Below, in pieces: positions 17,552 through 26,450 of a DNA stretch of 64,000 bases. Where the stretch lies: positions 496,001 to 560,000 of the forward strand of contig CAVZCL010000005.1 of the NCBI GenBank assembly GCA_963773745.1, written 5' to 3'. This stretch comes from UBA5069 sp963773745. Its GTDB lineage: Bacteria > Chloroflexota > Anaerolineae > Caldilineales > Caldilineaceae. A program made the position numbers and the translations under genes. Position 1 is the first letter of the stretch; every line of letters begins with the position of its first letter. The notes beneath the pieces are model-generated. The model was not told the DNA's origin. It did no database searches and worked only from the letters and a program-made list of their open reading frames with translations.

Positions 17552-18526
17552 CTAGCTGCGCAGGCCGCGCAGCTCCTCGAAGAGCTCCTTCTCCCTGGCG
17601 CTGAGCTTGCTGGGCAGTTGCACGTCGGCTACGGCAAGGATATCGCCGCGCTGGTCGGGGTTGCGCAGGTGGGGCATGCCCAGCCCGCGCAGGCGGAAGG
17701 TGCGCCCATTCTGGCTGCCCGCCGGCACTGTAAGTGCCACAGGGCGGTCCAGCGTAGGCACCTGCACCTCGCCCCCCAGCAGCGCGGTGTAGAGATCCAC
17801 CGGCACATGCACGCGCAGGTTGTTATCCTCGCGCGCAAAGAGCTTGTGCGGCAGCACCTCCACGCGCAGCAGAATGTCGCCCATACCCCCTTCGCCTTTG
17901 ACGCGCACCTTGGAGCCGGTCTTGACGCCGCGCGGAATGGTGACTTCAATGCGCTTGCCGTCGGGCTCCTGCAAAAGGCGCGTACTGCCTGAGAGCGCTT
18001 CCTCGAGCGTAATCTGCACGCTGACTTCGCGTGGCGGTGGCGCCGCGCTGCGCGTGTCAAAACCCATGCCGCCGCGGCTGCTGCGCCCCTGGCGCTGGCC
18101 GCCAAAGAGCGTGTCGAAGATGGTGCTGTAGCCGCCTGCGCCGCCGCCGCCAAAGAGCTCTTCGAATTCCTCGGGGCTCATGTTCATCCCTTGCCCCCCA
18201 GCGCCCTGGCCCCCGAAACCCTGGCCGCCAAAGCCCTGGCCGCCAGCGCCCCCAAAGCCATAGCGCGCAAAATCATCCGGGTTCACACCCGAGCGCGCAT
18301 ACTGCTCCCAGTTCGCGCCAAAGCGGTCGTATTGCTTGCGCTTCTCCTCGTCGGAGAGGACAGAATACGCTTCGTTGATCTCCTTGAAGCGCTGTTCCGC
18401 GGTCTTGTCGCCCGCATTCTTGTCCGGATGGTACTTCTGTGCAAGCTTGCGGAAGGCCTTCTTGATCTCTTGCTCGGTTGCGCTCTTTGCAACGCCCAGC
18501 GTCTTGTAATAGTCCGTATTTGCCAT
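17552..18526 (-). CDS. DnaJ/CbpA-type co-chaperone without zinc finger
   Basis: I chose the ATG at 18526 (MANTDYYKTLGV) because AAGGAG lies 9 bases upstream. Residues 1-70 are a J domain with HPDKN. A Gly/Phe/Gln-rich stretch follows (GGQGFGGQGFGG), then the two C-terminal substrate-binding beta domains (VSVQITLEEALSGSTR, VTIPRGVKTGSKVRVKGEG). No CxxCxGxG repeats are present, so it is of the CbpA/type II class. It stimulates DnaK ATPase, and its place after dnaK and grpE fits. Confidence 0.9.
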   Translation of the reverse strand: MANTDYYKTLGVAKSATEQEIKKAFRKLAQKYHPDKNAGDKTAEQRFKEINEAYSVLSDEEKRKQYDRFGANWEQYARSGVNPDDFARYGFGGAGGQGFGGQGFGGQGAGGQGMNMSPEEFEELFGGGGAGGYSTIFDTLFGGQRQGRSSRGGMGFDTRSAAPPPREVSVQITLEEALSGSTRLLQEPDGKRIEVTIPRGVKTGSKVRVKGEGGMGDILLRVEVLPHKLFAREDNNLRVHVPVDLYTALLGGEVQVPTLDRPVALTVPAGSQNGRTFRLRGLGMPHLRNPDQRGDILAVADVQLPSKLSAREKELFEELRGLRS

Positions 18527-18571
18527 CTTTACATCTCCTTGCACGCTGTGTCGCAAATCCGCCAACTCTGC

Positions 18572-18701
18572 GTAGCGGGGGGCTTCAAGCCCTCCCTTGC
18601 GGGCATCGACATTGCGGCACTCACTGCGTCACGCCGGAGACGTGACCTGCAAATGCACGCTGCGCGACGCCCAAACCGGAGGGCTGACAGCTTCCCCCTA
18701 C
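18572..18701. repeat. Inverted repeat of the gtagcggggggcttcaagccctcc family
   Basis: gtagcggggggcttcaagcc at 18572 pairs imperfectly with gagggctgacagcttccccc ending at 18701. The centre holds the word cgtcacgccggagacgtgac, itself a palindrome. The same words, in a different order, appear at the right edge of the window (63947-64000). It lies between grpE and the DnaJ-like gene. Confidence 0.75.
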
Positions 18702-18755
18702 AATCATCCCTTCATTTCCGAGACGCACCAGTGGCGCCGCCCCGGCGAAATGCCC

Positions 18756-19485
18756 CTAGGCTGCGCGCTCCTGGCTCACGATCACGCGCGCCGGGCGCAG
18801 CAGCTTGTTGCCCTCAGTGTAGCCCGATTGGACGACGTGCGCCACGTGGCCGGGTGCAGTCTCCTGCGTAACAACCTGCCCCACCGCCTCGTACTGCTCC
18901 GGGTCAAAGGGCTTGCCCAGGGGCGACTGCGGTTTCCACGCCATAGCGACGCAGCGTGTCGAGAAAGGCACGCAACGTCGATTCAATGTTGCCCACAAAG
19001 CTGCTGCCGGCAGGGGTGCTGCGCAGCCCGTCAGCATGCTGCAGCGCCAGCTCCAGATGATCGGCCAGGGGCAGCATGTCGCGCAGAATGGCGCGGCGTG
19101 CCTCGGCCGTTTCGTCGGCCGCGCGCTGCTCCCAACGGCGGCGCAGATTGTCCACGTCGGCTTGCAGGCGTACGTAGCGATCCTGCCAGCTTTCGCGATC
19201 GGGCTCGGCATTCGCGGCCTCGGCCGACTTGAGCGCCGCCTTGGTCCACATCAGCTCTGATTGCGTCTGCTTCAGGTCGTCGCCCTGCTTGCGCAATGCT
19301 TCGTCCTTGATGGCAACCTCGCTGGTGCGCGCCGCCAGTTCCTTTGCATGCGCCGCAGCCTGTGCCTCAGCCTGCGCCTGCAGCTTCTGATAGGCCGCGC
19401 TCAGCGTCTGGAAATCCTCCAGCGTGGGCAGGCGTTGTTGGGCGGTGGGCCGGCGCCGGTTACTTGGCCCAGGTAGGTCGTACAT
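18756..19485 (-). CDS. grpE: GrpE nucleotide exchange factor, one frameshift
   Basis: The ATG at 19485 has TAGGAGAG close upstream. Residues up to VETAV are in one frame. The remainder (LGKPFDPEQYEAVGQVV to RPARVIVSQERAA) is in another. Removing one base from the GGGG run at 18920-18923 (CCCC on the coding strand) restores GVETAVALGKPFDPEQYEAV, the canonical GrpE sequence. The long N-terminal coiled coil (about 25-100) and the C-terminal beta domain are both present. GrpE releases ADP from DnaK and is normally essential, which argues for a consensus error. Confidence 0.88.
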
Positions 19486-19498
19486 AGTCTCTCCTAAA

Positions 19499-19530
19499 CA
19501 ATGGGCGGAGCTCGATTGCCCCGCCCATTG
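19499..19530 (-). terminator. Short stem-loop between dnaK and grpE
   Basis: A 10-bp stem (caatgggcgg 19499-19508 with ccgcccattg 19521-19530) follows dnaK, with only TTTA after it on the minus strand. It may partly attenuate grpE transcription or protect the dnaK message. Confidence 0.5.
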
Positions 19531-19585
19531 AACGTATTTGCTTCAATCGCAGTTGCAGTTGCCTGCTGCTGCTAAATTGCGCCGG

Positions 19586-21532
19586 CTAGACGGAGCGATA
19601 CTCGCCTTCAACCACATCCTCGTCGGGGCTCTGGCCACTCTCGCCGCCGTTGCCACCGGCCGTGTCTCCCATACCGCCCATGTTGCCCATATCACCCATG
19701 CCGCCCATGCCGTCGCCATCACCGCTCTGCTGGTAGGCCTGCTGCGTCAGCGCGTGGCTGGCCTGCTGCAGGCGGTCCGTGAGCGTGCGAATGTTGTTCA
19801 GGTCCTCGGTGCCGCGTGCGGCGCGCAGCTCTTCGATAATCTGCTCAATCTGGCCGCGGTCGTTCACGGGCACCTTGTCGCCCAGGTCGCGCAGCGACTT
19901 CTCGGTGACATAGATCAGGTTGTCGGCGTTGTTGCGCGCCTCGGCCAGATCGCGAGCCTTTGCGTCGGTCGCTTCGTTGGCCTTGGCATCGCGCACCAAC
20001 TTCTCCACTTCCTCCGTCGAGAGGTTGGTCGAAGCCGTAATCTTGACGCTCTGTTCGCGGCCTGTGGCCTTGTCCTTGGCCACCACATGCAGAATACCGT
20101 TGGCGTCAATGTCGAAGGTCACCTCAACCTGCGGCACACCACGCGGTGCGGGCGGAATGCCGTCCAGGCGGAAGTTGCCCAGCGTCTTGTTGCCGCCGGC
20201 AATCGGGCGCTCACCCTGCAAAATGTGGATGTCCACCGCCGTCTGGTTGTCAGCCGCCGTGCTGAAGACTTCCGTCTTCTTGGTCGGAATCGTCGTGTTG
20301 CGCGGAATCAGCACGGTCATCACGCTGCCCAGCGTTTCAAGACCCAGGCTCAGCGGTGTGACGTCGAGCAGAAGCAGATCGCTCACTTCGCCGCCCAGCA
20401 CGCCGGCCTGAATTGCAGCGCCAACGGCCACAACTTCGTCGGGGTTGACGCCCTTGTGGGGATCCTTGCCCGTAAGGCTGCGGACAAGCTCCTGCACCAT
20501 GGGCATGCGTGTGGAGCCACCTACCAGCACCACTTCGTTCAGGTCGTCCGCCTTGATCTTGGCATCCTTGAGCGCGTTCACGAAAGGCGCCCGGGTACGC
20601 TCGAGCAGGTCGGCGGTCAGCTGCTCAAACTTCGAGCGGGTCAGCGTCACGGCCAGATGCTTGGGGCCGCTGCTGTCTGCCGTAATAAAGGGCAGGTTGA
20701 TTTCCGTCTGCGGCAACTGCGAAAGCTCAATTTTGGCCTTCTCGGCCGCTTCGCGCAGCCGCTGCAGCGCCTGGCGGTCCTGGCCCAGGTCGATGCCCTG
20801 TTCCTTCTTGAATTCCTCGACCATCCAGCGCACAATGCGCTCGTCCCAGTCGTCACCGCCCAGGTGCGTGTCGCCATTGGTGGACTTCACTTCGATGACG
20901 CCGTCGCCCACTTCGAGCACTGAGACGTCAAAGGTGCCGCCGCCCAGGTCAAAGACGAGGATCGTTTCATTGTTCTTCTTGTCGAGGCCATAGGCCACTG
21001 CTGCGGCCGTGGGCTCGTTGATGATGCGCAGCACTTCAAGGCCGGCAATCTGCCCCGCGTCCTTGGTGGCCTGGCGCTGGCTGTCGTTGAAATAGGCCGG
21101 CACCGTGATGACTGCCTGGCGCACTTCCTCGCCCAGGTAGGATTCAGCGTCGCGCTTGAGCTTGCCCAGAATCATCGCGCTGATTTCCTGCGGCGTATAG
21201 ACCTTGTTCTTGTTCGGAATTGAAACGCGCGCGTCGTGATTCGGCCCATCAACGATCTGATAGGAGACCATGCCCATGGTCTTCTTCGTCTCGTCGTCGT
21301 CAAAGCGACGACCCATGAGGCGCTTGACCGAATAGACAGTGTTCTCGGGGTTGACAACGGCCTGGCGCTTGGCGGTTACACCCACCAGCCGCTCCCCATT
21401 CTTGGCAAAAGCCACCACCGATGGGGTGGTGCGGTTGCCTTCGGCGTTGGGGATGACTGTGGCCGTGCCACCTTCCATGACGGCAACCACGCTGTTGGTG
21501 GTGCCGAGGTCAATACCAATTATCTTTCCCAT
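19586..21532 (-). CDS. dnaK: Hsp70 chaperone DnaK
   Basis: The start is the ATG at 21532 (MGKIIGIDLGTTNSVV), because GGAGG lies 11 bases before it; a TTG three codons upstream is too close to that site. The product is about 648 residues. It has the Hsp70 ATPase signatures (IDLGTTNS, VFDLGGGTFDVSVLEVGDG, VVLVGGSTRMPMV), the linker DLLLLDVTPLSLG, a substrate domain and an alpha-helical lid. The tail is Gly/Met/Asp-rich (GDGMGGMGDMGNMGGMGD) and ends EGEYRSV. It is first in the dnaK-grpE-dnaJ order. I found no CIRCE operator upstream. Confidence 0.97.
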   Translation of the reverse strand: MGKIIGIDLGTTNSVVAVMEGGTATVIPNAEGNRTTPSVVAFAKNGERLVGVTAKRQAVVNPENTVYSVKRLMGRRFDDDETKKTMGMVSYQIVDGPNHDARVSIPNKNKVYTPQEISAMILGKLKRDAESYLGEEVRQAVITVPAYFNDSQRQATKDAGQIAGLEVLRIINEPTAAAVAYGLDKKNNETILVFDLGGGTFDVSVLEVGDGVIEVKSTNGDTHLGGDDWDERIVRWMVEEFKKEQGIDLGQDRQALQRLREAAEKAKIELSQLPQTEINLPFITADSSGPKHLAVTLTRSKFEQLTADLLERTRAPFVNALKDAKIKADDLNEVVLVGGSTRMPMVQELVRSLTGKDPHKGVNPDEVVAVGAAIQAGVLGGEVSDLLLLDVTPLSLGLETLGSVMTVLIPRNTTIPTKKTEVFSTAADNQTAVDIHILQGERPIAGGNKTLGNFRLDGIPPAPRGVPQVEVTFDIDANGILHVVAKDKATGREQSVKITASTNLSTEEVEKLVRDAKANEATDAKARDLAEARNNADNLIYVTEKSLRDLGDKVPVNDRGQIEQIIEELRAARGTEDLNNIRTLTDRLQQASHALTQQAYQQSGDGDGMGGMGDMGNMGGMGDTAGGNGGESGQSPDEDVVEGEYRSV

Positions 21533-21834
21533 TGAGTCCAATCCTCCAGTTCACGTGTAATCGAGTTTTATCTCGTAGAGTCACAATATTGCCTGGTGAG
21601 CAGGGCTGTCGGGCGTCATGTTGCCTTGTCTGGCCGCGCTCATTCACTCAAGCCATTGTCGCGCGCGTCTGCAAGATTGGCATTGCAGGTGCGTTAGCAA
21701 AGTGTATGAATTTTATCTGGGGGTGTCGGGTATCGGCTGTTGGGAGCGAGGCGTCGTTGTTGCGCGCTGTGGTACAATTTGTGCAGCCCATTCGCCCTTG
21801 CCGTAGAGTGCACCGCCGTTGCCGGGAGCGCGCC
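21533..21834. other. Divergent intergenic region between dnaK and a methyltransferase
   Basis: It should hold the dnaK promoter (minus) and one for the methyltransferase (plus). TACAAT near 21774 is a possible -10 for the plus-strand gene, without a good -35. I looked for a CIRCE inverted repeat and saw none. No gene or hairpin repeat is apparent. Confidence 0.5.
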
Positions 21835-22653
21835 ATGAAACATTCTGATCCCAGCTCCACCAGCCAACCCATGAGCCCCGAAGAGCTGCTTGCGTGGAAC
21901 CGCCGCGCATGGGATGCCGCCGTGGCCAGTGGCAGCATTTGGACAGTCCCCGTCCCGCCTGATGTGGTGGCGCGCGCGCGCATGGGTGACTGGTCGATTG
22001 TGCTGACGCCGACGCGCGCCGTGCCGCGCAACTGGTTCCCCGATCTGATGGGGCGCGACGTGCTCTGCCTGGCCGGCAGCGGCGGGCAGCAGGGGCCTGT
22101 TCTTGCGGCGGCAGGCGCGCAGGTAACTGTCTTCGACAACTCGCCGGCGCAATTGGCCAACGATGCCGCCGTGGCGGCGCGCGACGGGCTGGCCATTCGC
22201 ACCGAACAGGGCGATATGGCCGACCTGAGCCGCTTTGCCGACGCCAGTTTCGATCTGGTGGTCAACCCCTGTTCCGTCGCCTTTGTCCCCCATGTGCAGC
22301 CCATCTGGCGCGAGGTTTACCGCGTGCTGCGGCCGGGCGGCCTCTTCATGGCGGGCTTCAGCAATCCCGTCAGCTATATCTTTGATGCATTCCGCGCCGA
22401 CGAGGGCGAACTGGTGGTGCGCCACAGCCTGCCCTACAGCGACATTACCGACTTGACGGAGACTGAGCGCGCCCGCTTGATTGAGGACGAGCAGCCCTTC
22501 GAGTGGAGCCACACGCTGGAGGAGCTGATTGGCGGGCAGACCGAGGCCGGCTTGCACATCATTGCCTTTTATGAGGATCGCTGGGCGGGCAACCCGCTCG
22601 ATGCGCTCATGAACACTTTCTTCGCTACCCTGGCGCGCAAACCTGGCGCATGA
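21835..22653 (+). CDS. SAM-dependent methyltransferase
   Basis: The start at 21835 is chosen for GGGAG 6 bases before the ATG; the open frame runs upstream to 21532 but without coding character. The 272-residue protein has motif I as VLCLAGSGGQQGPVLAAAG, an acidic strand end TVFDNSPAQL, the QGDMADLSRFADASFDLV segment and RVLRPGGLFMAGF. It is a class I small-molecule methyltransferase of unknown substrate, similar in layout to UbiE/Methyltransf_11 proteins. The hairpin at 22672 follows. Confidence 0.83.
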   Translation: MKHSDPSSTSQPMSPEELLAWNRRAWDAAVASGSIWTVPVPPDVVARARMGDWSIVLTPTRAVPRNWFPDLMGRDVLCLAGSGGQQGPVLAAAGAQVTVFDNSPAQLANDAAVAARDGLAIRTEQGDMADLSRFADASFDLVVNPCSVAFVPHVQPIWREVYRVLRPGGLFMAGFSNPVSYIFDAFRADEGELVVRHSLPYSDITDLTETERARLIEDEQPFEWSHTLEELIGGQTEAGLHIIAFYEDRWAGNPLDALMNTFFATLARKPGA

Positions 22654-22671
22654 ACCCGTACCAAACCAATG

Positions 22672-22764
22672 CCTGTACACAGATTTCACAGAAACAAACA
22701 GATAAGAGCAGATACAAGCTCTATCTGCCTTTATCTGTTTGTTTCTGTGAAATCTGTGTACAGG
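22672..22764. repeat. 34-bp inverted repeat of the cagataac family
   Basis: Arms 22672-22705 and 22731-22764 are perfect reverse complements, and the interior (gcagata with tatctgc) extends the pairing. It lies between two co-directional genes and is a likely terminator. Confidence 0.93.
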
Positions 22765-22792
22765 TCCTTTTTCACTTCAAGGGGACTTATAC

Positions 22793-24160
22793 ATGAGCAC
22801 TTGGCAGGAGTTTTTGGAAGAGAACCGCGAGCGGCTGCTGGCGGAGTATTTTGATCTGCTGCGCATTCCCAGCGTCTCGGCGCTGCCCGAGCATGCCGCC
22901 GACGTGCGCCGCGCCGGCGAGTTCGTGGTCGAGCGCATGATCAACGCCGGCATCGAGAACGTGCAGCTTATGGAGACCGGCGGCCACCCCGTGGCCTATG
23001 GCGACTGGCTCCACGCCCCGGGCAAACCCACGGTGATGATCTACGGCCACTTTGACGTGCAGCCGGTCGATCCCGTGGAACTGTGGGATTCGCCCCCCTT
23101 TGAGCCAACGCTGGTTGACGGCCGCGTGGTTGCGCGCGGTGCGAGCGACGACAAGGGCGGCATGTTGCCCACCATCCAGGCCACCGAAGCGCTGCTCCAG
23201 ACAGAGGGCGCCCTGCCGATTAACGTCAAGTACTTCTTTGAGGGGCAGGAAGAGATCGGCAGCCCGACGCTGCCCGATTTCATTGAGGCCAACAAGCAGA
23301 AGTTCGCCTGCGACATGGTTCTCTCCTCGGACGGCGGCCAGTGGTCGGAGACGGAGCCCGCGCTCATGGTGGGGCTGCGTGGCCTGGCTGCGCTGCAGAT
23401 TGATGTCAAGGGACCCAGCCACGACATGCACTCGGGCGGCGTGGGCGGCGCCATCCAGAACCCAATTCACGCGCTTGTAAAGATTCTCGATTCCATGCGC
23501 GGCGACGACGGCAAGATTCTGGTCGATGGCTTCTACGACGACGTGCGCGAACTCAGCGACGAAGACCGCCAGTTCCTCGCCGACATTCCCTATGACGAAG
23601 CCGAATACATGGCCGAAATGGAACTGAACGGACTCTATGGCGAGCCGGGCTTCTCCACCATGGAGCGCATCTGGGCGCGGCCCACGCTTGAGGTCAACGG
23701 CATTTGGGGCGGCTTTCAGGGCGCAGGCACCAAGACGGTCATCCCCAGCGTCGCCCACGCCAAGATCACCTGCCGCCTTGTGGCCGACCAGGACCCGAAC
23801 AGTGTGCTCGAGTCGATCCAGGATCACATTGCCCGCAACACCCCCGCCGGCGCGCAGGTGACTGTGACCCCCAGCAAGAGCATGGCGCAGGCCTATCTCA
23901 TGCCCTCTGACCACCCAGGCAACGAGGCGGCGCGCGATGTGCTGCGCGAGATGTACGGGCGCGAGCCCTACTATGCACGCTCGGGCGGCAGCATTCCTGT
24001 GTGTACGCTCTTCCTCAACAGCCTTGGCGTCTACACCGTCAACTTCGCCTTTGGGCTGGACGACGAACTCATCCACTCGCCCAACGAATTCCACCGCCTT
24101 GAGTCCTACCTGAAGAATCAGCGCGGCTACTGCATGTTGCTGCACCGCTTGGCGGCGTAG
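22793..24160 (+). CDS. M20 family metallopeptidase (dipeptidase)
   Basis: The 455-residue protein has the metal and catalytic motifs of M20A/CNDP-like dipeptidases: YGHFDVQP, ARGASDDKGG, FEGQEEIGS (catalytic and metal Glu), SHDMHSGGVGG and a C-terminal HSPNE. The dimerisation domain lies between about residues 205 and 365. It hydrolyses short peptides using two zinc ions in the cytoplasm. The ATG at 22793 follows GGGGACT. A stem-loop terminator follows the gene. Confidence 0.93.
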   Translation: MSTWQEFLEENRERLLAEYFDLLRIPSVSALPEHAADVRRAGEFVVERMINAGIENVQLMETGGHPVAYGDWLHAPGKPTVMIYGHFDVQPVDPVELWDSPPFEPTLVDGRVVARGASDDKGGMLPTIQATEALLQTEGALPINVKYFFEGQEEIGSPTLPDFIEANKQKFACDMVLSSDGGQWSETEPALMVGLRGLAALQIDVKGPSHDMHSGGVGGAIQNPIHALVKILDSMRGDDGKILVDGFYDDVRELSDEDRQFLADIPYDEAEYMAEMELNGLYGEPGFSTMERIWARPTLEVNGIWGGFQGAGTKTVIPSVAHAKITCRLVADQDPNSVLESIQDHIARNTPAGAQVTVTPSKSMAQAYLMPSDHPGNEAARDVLREMYGREPYYARSGGSIPVCTLFLNSLGVYTVNFAFGLDDELIHSPNEFHRLESYLKNQRGYCMLLHRLAA

Positions 24161-24184
24161 AGCCGGGAAAAAGGGCTAAAACGT

Positions 24185-24217
24185 GGAACTGCTCGGCACA
24201 TAGTGCCGAGCAGTTCC
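24185..24217. terminator. Stem-loop between convergent genes
   Basis: A perfect 15-bp stem (24185-24199 with 24203-24217) with a 3-base loop lies between the M20 peptidase (plus) and the KGG gene (minus). It is not related to the repeat families. Confidence 0.75.
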
Positions 24218-24252
24218 ATTCCTACGGGTTGGGTATCGATGGTTACTACGGA

Positions 24253-24612
24253 CTAGCGGTTGCTGCCGCTCTGACCACGGGAGCTGTTCGAGCCACCCCT
24301 GCGATCATTCTCATTCTCTTGGTTCTCGGCGCGGGCTTCACCACCCTTGCGACCGATCTCTTCGTAGAATTCGTGACCGTGGGTCTCGGCTGTTGCCTCG
24401 CCACCCTTGCGGCCGGCCTCTTCGACAGTCATGCTGCCGGAGCCGCTCTTGCTGCCGGAACTGCCCTGGCTGCCACCGCGGCTGCCACCCTGGCTGCCAC
24501 CCTGGCTGCCACCCTGGCTACCACCCTGGCTACCACCCTGGCTGCCACCCTGACCGCTCGAGCTCTTGCCGCCCGAACCACCCTGGCTACCACTGCTGCT
24601 TGAACCTGCCAT
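24253..24612 (-). CDS. KGG-repeat stress protein with QGGS tandem repeats
   Basis: The 119-residue protein begins MAGSSSSGSQGGSGG and has about eight near-identical QGGS/RGGS units. A conserved part follows with two KGG motifs, EEAGRKGGEATAE and YEEIGRKGGEARAE, as in YciG/Con-10-like general stress proteins, and then a charged Asn/Gly tail. AAGGAGG lies a few bases before the ATG. KGG proteins are small, hydrophilic and disordered, and are linked to desiccation or stationary phase. The repeat part is encoded by a 12-base tandem repeat at about 24470-24552, which should vary in copy number. Confidence 0.82.
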   Translation of the reverse strand: MAGSSSSGSQGGSGGKSSSGQGGSQGGSQGGSQGGSQGGSQGGSRGGSQGSSGSKSGSGSMTVEEAGRKGGEATAETHGHEFYEEIGRKGGEARAENQENENDRRGGSNSSRGQSGSNR

Positions 24613-24964
24613 TTCGTCCTCCTTGCAGAAAGTAACACAATACGTAACAACATCGTGGAACGCAGCCCCTCAACAGCGTCGATCAAAGAGTCAGTGCAGT
24701 CGACATGCACGAACACATTGCGTCATCTGCCTTGAGTGAACCACGAAACACCATTGCGTTCCGAGCGGAAAACGCCATGCTTTTTGCGTATGTTCCTGGA
24801 AAAAACCGACGTATGCAGGGCTGAAACCGACGAATTCGCTACGGAAGGGCAACGAAGCGCACAGCCGTGCGCCAACTTCGCAACATTTTGTGCTATACTA
24901 ACAAGTTATGCTTTGGAGGCCTGCAACGAACCTGATAGTGAACTGTGCCTGGTTTCCAATACGC
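24613..24964. other. Intergenic region, promoter side of the KGG gene
   Basis: No gene is supported here. The part next to 24613 should hold the KGG promoter. On the plus strand tgcTATACT at 24891-24899 looks like an extended -10 box, but nothing obvious is transcribed from it; it would run antisense to the next gene. Confidence 0.45.
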
Positions 24965-26149
24965 TCAAACCTTTTCCAGTGCCTGTGCGATGTCTGCCAC
25001 CAGGTCCTCTGTCTCTTCAATGCCGCAGCAGAAGCGCACCAGTTCGTCGCGAATGCCAAGCGACAGTCGCTCCTCGGGCGGCAGGTTGGCATAGCCCATC
25101 ACCGCCAGCGGGCTTACCATGCTCTCCACGCCGCCCAGGCTCGGCCCAATTGTGGCGATGCGCAGCGCGTTGATGAAGCGGTACGCGGCCGCCGCGTCAC
25201 CCTCAATCTCGAAGCTCACCACGCCACCGCCACCATGCAGCGTGGCCTGTGCCAGCGCAAAATCGCGGTGGCTCTCCAGGCCGGGATACCAGACGCGCCG
25301 CACCTGCGGCTGCTGCTCCAGAAAGCGCGCCACAGCCAGCCCGTTCGCGTTCTGGCGCGCCACGCGCAGCGCCAGCGTCTTGATGCCGCGCAGGATCAGC
25401 CAGGCCGTGTTGGGCGCGCAGAGGTTGCCCAGCACTCCCTGCATGGCGCGCAGCGGCGTCGTCAGCGCCGTGCGGCCAATCACCGCGCCCGCCATCAGGT
25501 CATTATGGCCGCCCAGATACTTGGTCACGCTCTGAATCACAATGTCGATGCCCGCCTCAAGCGGGCGCACGTTGCAGGGGGTGGCAAAGGTCGCGTCCAC
25601 TGCTGTTCTAAAGCCGTGGCGCTTGGCAATCGCGGCCGTGCGCGCAAAATCGAGGCAGTGCATAAAGGGGTTCGTGGGCGATTCGGAGAAGAAGAGCGCC
25701 GTATTGGGGCGCACCGCCGCCTCGAGCGCGTCGCTGTCGCCGTGGGGGATGAGCGTTGTCTCAATCCCCCAGCGCCCCAGATAGTGCTGGCAGAAGTCGA
25801 GCGTGCTGTGGTAGCACTCGTCGCTCAAAATCAGATGATCGCCCGCCTTGAGTGACAACAGCAGCAGCGACGTCACCGCGCCCATGCCGCTGCTCACCAG
25901 AATTGCGTCCTCGCCCCCTTCGAGCGCGGCCAGCTTTGCCTCGGCGGCGCGCACGGTGGGGTTGCCGTAGCGCCCATACTCCTCGCGCTCCGCCTCATCC
26001 CAAAACATGCGTTCCTCGGTCATCTCCAGCAGCGCCTCGCACGAATCGAAGGTGTAGACGGCCGTCTGCACAATCGGCACGGTGAGGCTGTGGTGGCTGC
26101 GGAAGCGCGCCTCACCGGCGTGGACGCTTTGGGTTGAGGTGACGGGCAT
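24965..26149 (-). CDS. PLP-dependent transsulfuration enzyme (cystathionine gamma-synthase/lyase family)
   Basis: The start at 26149 (MPVTSTQSVHAGE) is set by AGGGGAG 7-8 bases upstream; the frame continues open but noncoding to 26503. The 394-residue protein has the Cys/Met-metabolism PLP fold: YGRYGNPTV, the SSGMGAVTSLL cofactor loop, FSESPTNPF, VDATFATP, and the Schiff-base lysine in QSVTKYLGGHND. SLGGVESMVSPLA near the end is the usual substrate region. It acts on O-acylhomoserine, cystathionine or methionine; which one cannot be read from sequence. Confidence 0.88.
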   Translation of the reverse strand: MPVTSTQSVHAGEARFRSHHSLTVPIVQTAVYTFDSCEALLEMTEERMFWDEAEREEYGRYGNPTVRAAEAKLAALEGGEDAILVSSGMGAVTSLLLLSLKAGDHLILSDECYHSTLDFCQHYLGRWGIETTLIPHGDSDALEAAVRPNTALFFSESPTNPFMHCLDFARTAAIAKRHGFRTAVDATFATPCNVRPLEAGIDIVIQSVTKYLGGHNDLMAGAVIGRTALTTPLRAMQGVLGNLCAPNTAWLILRGIKTLALRVARQNANGLAVARFLEQQPQVRRVWYPGLESHRDFALAQATLHGGGGVVSFEIEGDAAAAYRFINALRIATIGPSLGGVESMVSPLAVMGYANLPPEERLSLGIRDELVRFCCGIEETEDLVADIAQALEKV

Positions 26150-26450
26150 GGGCTGGCTCCCCTGGCGTGCTCTTTGCACAGCATGGCTGCGCATGGGCCG
26201 CGATGCGGCAGGATAGTGGTTGGCGCACATGATACACGCGCCACGCACGCACGAGCAACCGCGCTGGCGTTTGCGAGGCGTGCCGCTGTGCGTGTCATGC
26301 CCATCGCCTCCGATTGCATGCGCAAGCCCCATGTGCGCTACGATTGCATGCTGTATGTGCGCACGGCCTGCAACACGAGGCCCCGCGCACACCTTCCAGC
26401 GTTGCCAGCGCTTCCATTCCCAGGCCTGATCTGCGAGGAATCCTCCCGCC
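26150..26450. other. Divergent intergenic region
   Basis: It separates the transsulfuration gene (minus) from abfA (plus) and must hold both promoters. An imperfect dyad (atgatacacgcg near 26230 with gtgcgtgtcatg near 26290) could be an operator for the arabinosidase gene. No coding sequence is supported. Confidence 0.4.

Noticed and set aside
19538..20923. Plus-strand open frame of 461 codons opposite dnaK
   Set aside because: Long antisense frames are common over dnaK in GC-rich genomes; no supporting motif.
21533..21834. CIRCE operator upstream of dnaK
   Set aside because: I searched for TTAGCACTC with its inverted partner and found no match.
22787..24145. Minus-strand open frame of 452 codons opposite the M20 peptidase
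   Set aside because: Mirror of a well-conserved peptidase; composition typical of an antisense shadow.
24470..24552. Tandem 12-bp array considered as a CRISPR or minisatellite
   Set aside because: The units are head-to-tail without spacers and encode in-frame QGGS repeats of the KGG protein.
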